Assembly: GCA_013423325.1 (NCBI GenBank)
Contig: BLJB01000039.1
Coordinates: 310,001 to 374,000 of the forward strand
DNA: 64,000 nt
Reading direction: 5' to 3'
Origin: Usnea hakonensis
Lineage: Eukaryota > Ascomycota > Lecanoromycetes > Lecanorales > Parmeliaceae
In this document: positions 55,955-64,000 of the stretch, one piece after another
How positions within the stretch are numbered: the first letter of the stretch is position 1
Layout: the number at the start of each line of letters is the position of its first letter
Notes under the pieces: generated by a model
The model's input: the letters and a program-made list of their open reading frames with translations, nothing else
The model's database searches: none
What the model was told of the DNA's origin: nothing
Position numbers and translations under genes: made by a program

Positions 55955-56926
55955 ATGATCCAACGACTTCGACTCAGCCATATCCTTTTGACGTTTTTCC
56001 TCCTCCTCTCCATCACCTCAGCATGGCCATGGCCGCCATCATACAAAGATATAGAGGGCTTGATCTTACGGAGGCAAGATGGCTCGAAAAATGGTGAGAG
56101 CTGGAGTGTTAATATGGCGCCACGATCGGTAATTGATATGCCATGCAGATGCGCCTACCACCTCGTCGAGTACATCTCCTACGAAAACATCCGCTGCAGC
56201 ATCAAAGACGACCAAAGCAGATTCCAAGTCAGCCAGCGGTACAGCAGCTTCCAAGTCAGCCAAAGCCAGTGGTACAGCCGCAGCCACATCAGGAGCAGCA
56301 GCTAGCGCCAGTGGGACCCAAACGGCTGCTGCGACGACTCAGAGCGTCAATCCCGTCCTGCCTGCTGGCGGTGTCAATATGATTACACCCTCCGCATTGG
56401 CTCAAACAACATACTACAAGGTAGGCGACTACGTGTCATTCGCGTGGAACTACACTTCTCTCTCAATTACGCCCTCCAAGGTCGATGTTTTGGTTTCCTG
56501 CAGTGCCAACAGTGCGACCTACACATTACAAAGCAACGCGAGCTTTGAAAAGACTGGAAGTGTTGTCTGGGACACATCCCCTGATATCACGGGAACAGCG
56601 CCGCTACTGACAGAGACCTATACACTGGTCATCTACGATGCTCAAGCGGCTATCACGGAGGTAGCATCGGCGGGCAAGCTTGGTGTATCGGATGATTTTA
56701 CATTCGGCATGTATATCCCACAGAAATATACGCCGTTGGCGGGTGAGTCACTTTTCGCAAGCACGTCCGGGCAAGGCGTTTGCTGACTGGTATTTTGGTA
56801 GACTGGACATGTGCGGTATGCAGCGCTGCGCTATCGGATACGGAGCGGCAAGCCCTGAAATTCATGTTCGGCATGTGCATCATCACTGTACTGTCCTTTA
56901 CCTGGTTCGTAAGCGGCATTTTCTAG
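55955..56926 (+). CDS. Secretory-pathway Ser/Thr/Ala-rich membrane protein (DUF7137-like)
   Basis: 285 aa. Exons 55955-56093, 56149-56742 and 56802-56926, all in phase. A signal peptide (LSHILLTFFLLLSITSAWP) is followed by a low-complexity S/T/A/K stretch (about 48-115: TSSSTSPTKTSAAASK and similar) likely O-glycosylated. The folded part contains YYKVGDYVSFAWNYTSLSIT, NATYT-like strands and YTLVIYDAQAA, resembling an immunoglobulin-like fungal surface domain. The last exon adds CAVCSAALSDTERQALKF and a hydrophobic helix, MCIITVLSFTWFVSGIF, at the very end, so it is a single-pass type I protein with almost no cytoplasmic tail. Fungal proteins of this build are annotated DUF7137; function unknown. 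Confidence 0.85.
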
Positions 56927-58238
56927 GTTATCCGAAGCCGTGCAACCGCCCTCACATATCGGCGATGATGATTCCGCATTTACTCAGGCGTGCATAATGG
57001 AAATTTTGGAGATAATCAGCGTTCAGCATGGATGACGGGGGGTGCATTCCGGTACTGGCGTTCTCATTGATATAATAAGTGTTCCCCCTTAAAGGACTCT
57101 GGTATGCATGACCGCTAGGGGGAAAAAGTTGAATGTTGAAGCCGTTCGAGTCACTTTTCCCAGATCGATCCAGGAATCTTGAACCAGCGACCATAAATTA
57201 ATCGTTATTGGTCTTTCTGTCCGAGCTGTCAGACCCGCCTCCAACCGCTACCTTCTTCTTCTCTCCATCCTCTCGATTATACGCAAAAAGTCCTCTTTGG
57301 ACACAAGAGCCGTTGAGTGGACGCAGAACACCTAATTACAGCCTCATTGTTCACACTCTCTCCACGTTTGCTCCCGGCTCTACAATGCAAAGGAGGCAGG
57401 AACTATGCCGCTCTTATGTTCTTCACACACTCACTCTCTTTCTCACTCCATCACAGCTCAGCATATTCGGACATAGCTATGACAGCCTGCATATAATTGA
57501 ACAGAATCATGAAAAGTTTTTAGATGTCTCCTCTGACCAACCCTTCCTTCATTCTTGTCATCTCTAATCACACTCTCCTAAACCCCCCCCCCCTCCCCCT
57601 CTCTACCAACCAATCATCTTCCCTACCCCATCTCATCCCATCCCATCCAACTTCAAACAACAATACCAACCACACCATCATCGCCTCATCTCGCTGTAAA
57701 AATAGTCTAGCCCACTCGCGAACAACGATGCTATAGCACTCTTTTGGGTTCTAGAGGTGCTGCATAAATGATGTTGAAGGGGAGTGTGGGACTGTGATTC
57801 TTCGCTGGGGATGAGGAGGTTTGGATATGATGAATGAGGAGGTGGTGAGCGTGGTAGGGAATAGGGGTTTGGGGGAAAGGGCAGAGGGGGAGAGGGGGAG
57901 AGGGGAGGGAGAGGGGGGATGAAAACAGCCTGTTGTTACTGGTGACCGGCGGGGGTTTTATAGTGAGTGGTCTTTCAATGGTCTAGGTAAGTTATTGCCA
58001 TGCGCTTTGAGTAATCTGGTGAGAGGCCCCGTTTTTGGGTTTTTGTGGGACTGCTTCATGAGCGGTGGCCACGCATGCGTTGTCATTACTAGGCGAACCT
58101 TGCCCTTTTTGCTTACCCCCCTTCTCGATCAAGTATTGGGTTGCTCGCATCTGCGGGCATGCAGCTATGTTTGTGCTTGTGGTAGCCAAGCCGTCCGTCC
58201 TCCCAGGCAGAACTCCGTAGACCCCCTCTCAGCCATCT
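56927..58238. other. Convergent 3' spacer with strong strand asymmetry
   Basis: 1.3 kb between two convergent stops. 57380-57650 is C/T-rich on the plus strand and 57770-57930 G/A-rich, including G-runs listed separately. No gene seen. Confidence 0.55.
57857..57918 (+). repeat. G-run cluster with quadruplex potential
   Basis: Nine runs of three to six G separated by one to four mostly A/T/GA bases within 62 bp (GGGG, GGGGG, GGG, GGGGG, GGGGG, GGGG, GGG, GGGGGG). This comfortably meets the usual G3+N1-7 quadruplex pattern. Confidence 0.75.
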
Positions 58239-59742
58239 TTAATACGTTCTCGCCAGGTTCCTCAAGTACCAATCCACCAACCTCCTGCCCACCTTCGCTT
58301 CACTGATGTGGATCAGGTCCCCCTGCATCGCGTAATCCAAATCGCTCCCGTTCACGACGTCTCCGTCTAACAGCGCGCCTTCACTCCACCTCACCTGCCT
58401 GCTCCTCTGCTTGTTCACGAGCAGCCAACTCCGCAGTTTCTCCGGCTCGACGTCTAGGAAGCCGGCTAGTTTCTTGAGGTCCATGGTCGTGTAGAGCTTC
58501 AGGTACGATTTGACCGTCGGGGACCACATTGTGTTCTTCACTTCTTCCATGAAGATTCTACAATGGTGATCGACGGGATCGACGTTGAGGTCTGGGAGGT
58601 CAAAGTCGGGAGGTGTGGGGGAGATGAATTTGGGGCATGCGCTTCGGAACAATTCTTCAAAGAGCGGCAACGCCTCGGGTCCACCTCTTTGCAGTCTGAC
58701 GAGCTGATCGCCGTACTTTTCCCTTAATGCTGTGTGGATCGTATCGTCGAGCTTCGTGGGATTGAACGCCACGCATATGGCAATAAGGGCGTACATCTGA
58801 TCGTTCTTTTTGGAAACGGAATCGTATTGCGCGTTCTTTTGGAAGTTCTTGGTCCGCGAGACGTAGACGAGGATATGCGAGAACATGCGAATGGCATCGG
58901 CGTACCGGCGCATCATCATGTAGCTGAAGCCCACATAGTAATAAGTCGTGAAATGCGCCGCCATCACCCGTGCGAACATGGCTTTCTTATTCAGCTCGAT
59001 ATCATCCAGCGTCTTCAGTGCCAACGAGAAATCCCCTAGTAAGCAATGGACCCGCAACAGTCCTATGATCGAGAAGTAGCCCAACATTCTGTAGAGAGGC
59101 CTATTGCCGTATTCGCCAGCCACTTGGTTGGGATCTTCGTTTCGTTTCATAGCATCGAGCTGTTCATTGATTTGGCTACGCTGGATGAGAGAGTAGAGGA
59201 CATTGAGCACGGAATAGCAGCCCCAGGTATTAGGATTATCGCGCAGGAGTTGGGCGTCTTCGCTGGTGGGTTCCGTGCGGGCAACGCGGTTGCGATAGCG
59301 GCAGAAGGATTCGAATTGGTAGATGAATTCGTCAATTACATCCCATGCCCAGTAGTACTATCACACCCATCAGTCGCGGCACAACTTCAGGAGTAGGAGG
59401 AACGAAGCTTACTGTAGGCACTTCGAGATCCACAGGTCCTTCTGAGTTGAGGATGTAATGGAAAAGACTGCAGTAATTATCATAGCTCGCAAATTTCGTG
59501 TCCAACGCTGCTCCGTACTCCAAAGGTGTAGCGGCAGCGGCAAGCTGAGCTTGCATGTCTTGTGGTCCGCCTCCTCCTGCGCCTCCAAACGAAGCAGTCC
59601 GGTCCAGCTCGCTCATGCCATCGTCGAAATGCACCTGCTCTTTGTAATCTTCTACCAGCGCTTCTTCTTCCCGATCTGATTCATCGTCGACCATATCGTG
59701 CCGACTAGCCGTTTCATACGGCGCTCGTTGGTAGAGTGCCAT
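58239..59742 (-). CDS. Translation initiation factor eIF3 subunit l
   Basis: Accessory PCI-type subunit of eIF3, absent from budding yeast but present in filamentous fungi; 482 aa. Exons 59742-59413 and 59357-58239, with a 55-bp GTAAGC..GATAG intron joining DLEVPT to YYWAWDVIDEFIYQFESF. Landmarks: DNYCSLFHYILNSEGPVDL, PNTWGCYSVLNVLYSLIQRS, RPLYRMLGYFSIIGLLRVH, RYADAIRMFSHILVYVSR, QYDSVSKKNDQMYALIAIC, and the PCI end SYLKLYTTMDLKKLAGFLDV. Length and order fit the family. Divergent from the nitrilase gene over 284 bp. Confidence 0.95.
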
Positions 59743-60026
59743 GATGACCTCTGTATATTTTCCGTGCTGCTCCTGGTGGTGGGAGATTTTGGCATAAACG
59801 GCTTTTTCGCTTCGGCTTAACCCTAGCCCTAAGTAGAATGTTGACGCACCTCGGCATACCTTACTTTAGTATACGGATGCGGGGCCACCATGCCTCAAGT
59901 ACCTATGAGCCTATGTCTTGGTTTGGTGAACAACTCTTGGATTATAGCACATCGGGTCATCAAAAAAGAGCCTGACCTTGAAATGATACTGGGAAGCTAA
60001 GGAATGAATTGATATACACTCTTACC

Positions 60027-61439
60027 ATGGCGCCGCACTACAAGATCGCCGTCATCCAGCTCCATCCGAAGGTCCTCCATCACCACCCACACATCCTAAT
60101 TTCACACCCGTCAACTGATGCTATACACCTAGCCCCTCGAACCCTTCCACAACTTCTCTAGAGCCGCCGAATTCTTACGAGACGCCGCATCGAAAGGGGC
60201 CCAGCTCGCAGTGCTCCCGGAATATCATCTCACCAATTGGGTGCCCGAAGACCCTCAATTCATTCCTCTCTGCAGGCAATGGAACGACTATTTGCACAAA
60301 TATCAAGAGTTGGCCAAGGAGCTGAATATCTGCATTGTGCCTGGGACGATAGTAGAAGCACAGAAGGATGCAGAGACGGCGGAGGACCAATTGCATAATG
60401 TTGCTTACTTCATTGACAACAAGGGTGAAATTCTGGGGAGGTACCAGAAAAAAAATCTTTGGTAGTTCTTCGCTCTCGTTCCTGTTCCTCTCTGCTTCAT
60501 CCTCTACTATATGGACTTCTGAAATAACACTCACCGCCCTTTGCGAAGGCATCCCGAGCGCCCATACCTAACCTCGTCAACCCACGCCCCACATGAGATG
60601 ATCCAGACGCCTCTTGGCCCTGTAGGTATCCTCATCTGCTGGGATCTCGCCTTTCCAGAAGCTTTTCGAGAATTGATAGCCAAAGGTACGTACAGATCGC
60701 AAATGGCTGTTTGTTCTCGTCGGGTAGCATATCTGGGTCGTACTTTTGGAGCATAAAATACCTTCACTTCTCTGAATTTGTCTCATTACTCAAACAAAAT
60801 GTCGTGTTTCGACAGCAAAATGATCTTACTAATCTTCAGACGAGTCTCCTTCCTTGGCTTATTATCAAAAAAGGATCGCGCTGATTCGGACATTTGCGTA
60901 GGTGCAAAGATAATAATCTTGCCTACATTCTGGACGCACGCCGACTGCTCTGATTACGGCCTCTCCAAGAATCCCATGTCGGAAAAGCTCTTTCTCGAAT
61001 CGACAATCACCACGCGAGCTTTCGAGAATACGTGTGCTGTAGTCTTCGGTACGTTATTTTTCCAAGTCACGAATACCTTCTTCTAGGCCATATCCTGCGG
61101 CTAGAACCCTCTCAAGGGAGTGTTCAGTCCGCAGGCATGTTTCACGGCTCAAGTTTTCTTGGAAGAGCACTGCTAAAACTGAACTTATCTTCAGTCAATG
61201 CCGGCGCTCCGCCCGAAAAAGAGGATTCGGCGTATGCGGGACTGAGTAGAGTGGCGGTCCCGTTTATTGGGAGTTTAGGGAACGAGACAAAAGACACCAA
61301 AAAAGAAGGGATGAGTGTCGTGGATGTGGATATGGAACTGATGGAGGAAGCTGAGAAAAATTACAAAATCAGGGAAGACATCGAGGGTGAAGGATGGCAT
61401 TATACTTACCGGCATCAAGGAGGTGGGAAGGTCGAGTAA
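60027..61439 (+). CDS. Carbon-nitrogen hydrolase (nitrilase superfamily)
   Basis: Predicted amidase or nitrilase-like enzyme, 300 aa. Exons 60027-60071, 60133-60461, 60549-60685, 60902-61048 and 61195-61439, all in phase. The catalytic triad is visible: Glu45 in AVLPEYHLTNW, Lys121 in GRYQKKNLW (W completed across intron 2) and Cys155 in VGILICWDLAFPE. Other landmarks: GAKIIILPTFWT, TRAFENTCAVVFVNAGAPPE, and YAGLSRVAVPF. The start MAPHYKIAVIQLHPK is canonical. Introns 3 and 4 (216 and 146 bp) are long for the window and the first donor (GTCCTC) is weak. No signal peptide. Subfamily cannot be set; many fungal relatives are annotated only as C-N hydrolases. Confidence 0.92.
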
Positions 61440-61881
61440 GAAAATGGCTCGCTGGGCCAGGTTGGAGGGGATGCCAACTTTCTTGCATATATTCGACGTT
61501 CGATGCTGGATCCTAAGTCTTTCCTGCATCAACTCGAACTCCTCGTTTGACAAATTCCGTAAATCGGTTACTGTATATAAGAAGCGCAGGTTAAGGTAGT
61601 AGGGCGATATAGCATCAGAATATTACTGGTCAGGCGGGCAAGAGTCTGAAAACACAAATACCACAGGTCAATTCAATGCCATGGGGTATCCATGAATGGG
61701 AAACCAATGGGCAATCTCACCCTAATACAGCAGCTTCAAGCAGAAGATTCTTCAGGCAAGTCAATTGTAGTACTCGTACGCTTGTAGAATTGACATGCCT
61801 TCACGGATCGCTTTTAACCTGATCTATGTACCACATATGGTTTCGTAAAATACGGTTCGCTTTTTTTTTAAGTCCTACTAC
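61440..61881. other. Convergent 3' spacer
   Basis: 442 bp between two convergent stops; has a T9 run at 61861-61869 close to the LYS9 stop. Nothing else. Confidence 0.55.
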
Positions 61882-63959
61882 TTATGCGACAACCTTCTCT
61901 TTACACTCAATACTGTTACTCCCGTCAGCGTGTGAACTAATCAGGAAAGGAAAGTATGACAAAGAGAAGACTTACCCGTACTTCTCCTTCAACTCCTTCA
62001 TCAGCGGCTCGTTAATTTTGGAATTCATCGGCGCGAGAATACCCTTCTCCGAAATTGTGCCATTAAGGACTTGTTTGACGGCTATGTGACGCAGAATGTT
62101 AGCGATTCCTGTTTTTAGAGATGCGCAAGGCTTGAGACCCGGTTGGAGATCTAAATTGGTCAAAGGTGAACCTTCAGGTAGCAAGGCGCCTTCACATTTT
62201 GAGAATTCTTGCAGGGTCAGAAGGAAATTTAGATGTTGGGGGGAACTTGCCAACTCCGCACGGTACGCCTACTAATTTCGCCATTGCCGAGTAACCTCCA
62301 CTTCCAATCGGAGCGCCGTATTCGCAGAGGGTAGAAGTTCTGATCTCCTTGCTACCGTCCTTGTTCTCGATCTCGAACTTGTGTTGAAGCATCTTGAACC
62401 CTAGTATTAGCATTCCTCTTCTAACAGGTTTTGGGTACCGAGACAGTGCTTACTACTAAGTCACGCTCACCCTCCTCGAATTGCATCTTTTCTTCGAGAG
62501 TGGCGCACAGAGTATCCAGAGGAGTTCCTTTGGGGGTAATTTTTGAATCTGAGAATACGCCAACTACACCTTCGTGTCAGGATACCTCTTTCAAGAAGCT
62601 TTTGTGTGCAGAGACAATGTCGTAGGTTCACGTCCACGTGTACCACGTGGCTTCGCAGACTAGACAGTTCACAACTCCATCCGAGAAAGACCTGGTATGG
62701 GAATATGAAGGGATGTAAGTTGCTTACTCCACTTAAGGCCGGTCATTAAACGGGTCTTCTCATCGTTGTCTTTGAAGGTTGTTTTTGATGATATTGCCCA
62801 CTGGAGATCCTTCTCGCTTGACGAAGATGAACCAAGAATTTTCTGGGTGGCAATTTTCCAAGTGATTGGCTCCTTTAAGAAGCTCTTCTCCTCATCACTT
62901 AGGAAGCCTATATCGACAAGAACCTTGACAAATTCTGGAAATCCTTGATATCTTAGAGTCTACATCCCGACGGTATTAGCAACACTCCATTAGGAAGGGA
63001 TTGCTGGCCTTTGCGGAGGCCAGAAGGGGAAATCAAAGACGGTCTTACACCACGGATGATGGTGTTCGTCTCTGGGATATTATAGCGTTCTTTATATGGG
63101 GTTGAATCGCGGTTTGGGTATGCGACGAAAGCGAAGCCTGGATGCGAGTAAGGACGGGATACCACGGTAACCACAGACCATTTGGGGGATATGTGTCTGA
63201 AAAGCTGACCTGGATAAATGTAATATGGCTTCGCGGTGGCCATCAGGTCTTTTATCAGGCTGTGTTAGCGCTACTCTTTTGCGAAGAATTTAGTGCAAAC
63301 ATGTGATATTTCAAAACCCAGAAATCCAAGCTAATTATCACACTCCAGACGACCCATGACGGGGTCTGGATGACTCATTTGGGCTAGATCGCAAATTTGG
63401 AGGGTGCGAAGGGTTACCACTTACCAGGACCAGCGACGTTGACATGCTTGCCTTCTTGGTAGAAGCTTGCAGCATTTCTTAGAGCGAGCAGAACTCCACG
63501 GGATCTTAAGTCCCATAGTGTTAGTATGTTTTGTTCAAGATGAACTCAGCTGGTAAGACAATATCTTAGGTGCATGTCCAAGTGAGAAGCGCCAGGTAGC
63601 TTTACACCTCGGCAAGTACCTAAGAAAAGCCAAAACAGAGAGCATGACAGTGCGCAATTCACTTACGACCAAGAAAACCTTCGACCAAATATCGTTAGCG
63701 TTACTCTATCAGAATGGTTTTCGGTATGTGGCAAGTTATCAAGGGAAATATAAAAGTACTCAGGGTTGCTGACTTATAGCCTAACGGATTTCCAGAGTCT
63801 GAAAATTAGCCTTGGAAGTCTTTTATTCTATCTGTACCCCTCACCTTCTGGAGCTGGAAGGCCTCCACAATATGATAGGAATGATAAGATCTTTCCTCCT
63901 GCCTTATGTACGCTCTCGATTGTGGAGATTGCGTATAAATGGTCGATGCCAGGATCGAG
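61882..63959 (-). CDS. LYS9: Saccharopine dehydrogenase (NADP+, L-glutamate-forming), 3' part
   Basis: Penultimate enzyme of the fungal alpha-aminoadipate lysine pathway. The last 334 codons are in the window; the 5' part lies to the right. Exons: 63959-63845 (DPGIDHLYAISTIESVHKAG), 63798-63774, 63678-63667 (12 nt), 63504-63425, 63248-63210, 63137-63049, 62959-62728, 62563-62454, 62392-62251, 62081-61976 and 61936-61882. Joined, they give the LYS9 landmarks SYCGGLPAPE, GNPLGYKFSWSSRGVLLALRN, DLMATAKPYYIYPGFAFVAY, ETNTIIRGTLRYQGFPEF, DLVMLQHKFEIE, VGVPCGVAVKQVLNGT and the end KEKVVA. Total length is a multiple of three. It is by far the most fragmented gene of the window, with a micro-exon and a GC-AG intron. 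Confidence 0.94.
62082..62250 (-). other. GC-AG intron in LYS9
   Basis: Begins with the ideal GC donor GCAAGT and ends CACATAG after a GCTAAC branch. Splicing yields VPCGVAVKQVLNGT in phase. Confidence 0.8.
63667..63678 (-). other. 12-nt micro-exon of LYS9
   Basis: The twelve bases GTTTTCTTGGTC are flanked by GAAG acceptor-type sequence and a GTAAGT donor. They supply the end of a Lys codon, FSW, and two bases of Ser, restoring the conserved GYKFSWSSRG. Confidence 0.8.
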
Positions 63960-64000
63960 CTAACAATTATTAGCTTTGCATTTTAGAAGATGTGTGAAAC

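Noticed and set aside
61972..61974. TAA as the LYS9 stop
   Set aside because: It lies inside a short intron (61937-61975, GTAAGT..GATTAG); splicing adds IECKEKVVA, the expected LYS9 end.
1..64000. CRISPR arrays, operons or prokaryotic elements
   Set aside because: No regularly spaced direct repeats of that kind, and all recognised genes are fungal with spliceosomal introns.

Overview
This is eukaryotic DNA from a filamentous ascomycete (Pezizomycotina). Genes sit on both strands and most are broken by short introns (about 40-90 bp, with GT..AG ends and CTRAC-type branch points). The products are ordinary fungal orthologues, and there are no operons, tRNA genes or CRISPR arrays. Some intergenic spacers carry recurring short words (TACGGAGTA, TACCTTAC/GTAAGGTA) that would fit a leotiomycete-like genome, but that finer placement is a guess. 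I assembled every gene model by hand from reading frames, splice signals and phase; each multi-exon model listed keeps an intact frame.

Layout. 1-418: 3' end of holocytochrome-c synthase. 419-2359: spacer with an AT-rich block, a strong hairpin and a broken membrane-protein frame. 2360-3571: orphan gene. 4161-6047 (-): MFS transporter. 7903-8981 (-): ADP-ribosylglycohydrolase. 9461-10642 (-): hypothetical protein. 11249-12714 (-): secreted heme-thiolate peroxidase/peroxygenase. 12715-15962: gene-poor spacer with a 45-base poly-C run and an assembly gap. 15963-17121 (-): REEP/HVA22-family ER membrane protein, divergent from TANGO2 (17869-18881, +). 19869-24761: small orphans and an RRM protein.

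26614-31587 (-): eIF4G. 33071-35546 (-): flavin monooxygenase, divergent from DNA polymerase alpha POL1 (36308-40915, +). 41200-42777 (-): ribosomal protein L7 with a probable box C/D snoRNA in its second intron, divergent from ESCRT-II SNF8 (43009-43865, +). 44017-46701 (-): eIF3c. 47824-50805 (-): YAK1 kinase. 51633-55334 (+): RAD26/CSB. 55955-56926 (+): membrane-anchored Ser/Thr/Ala-rich cell-surface protein. 58239-59742 (-): eIF3l, divergent from a nitrilase-family hydrolase (60027-61439, +). 61882-63959 (-): the 3' part of saccharopine reductase LYS9, which runs off the right edge.

Functionally this is a housekeeping stretch: translation (eIF4G, eIF3c, eIF3l, RPL7 and an rRNA-modification snoRNA), replication and repair (POL1, RAD26), membrane traffic (SNF8, REEP-like, TANGO2), signalling (YAK1) and lysine biosynthesis (LYS9). 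A few accessory enzymes (MFS pump, peroxygenase, FMO, nitrilase) are scattered through it and do not form a recognisable metabolite cluster. The most interesting details are at RNA level: the intronic snoRNA, a 12-nt micro-exon in LYS9, and three GC-AG introns. I did not find a clearly undescribed multi-gene system.
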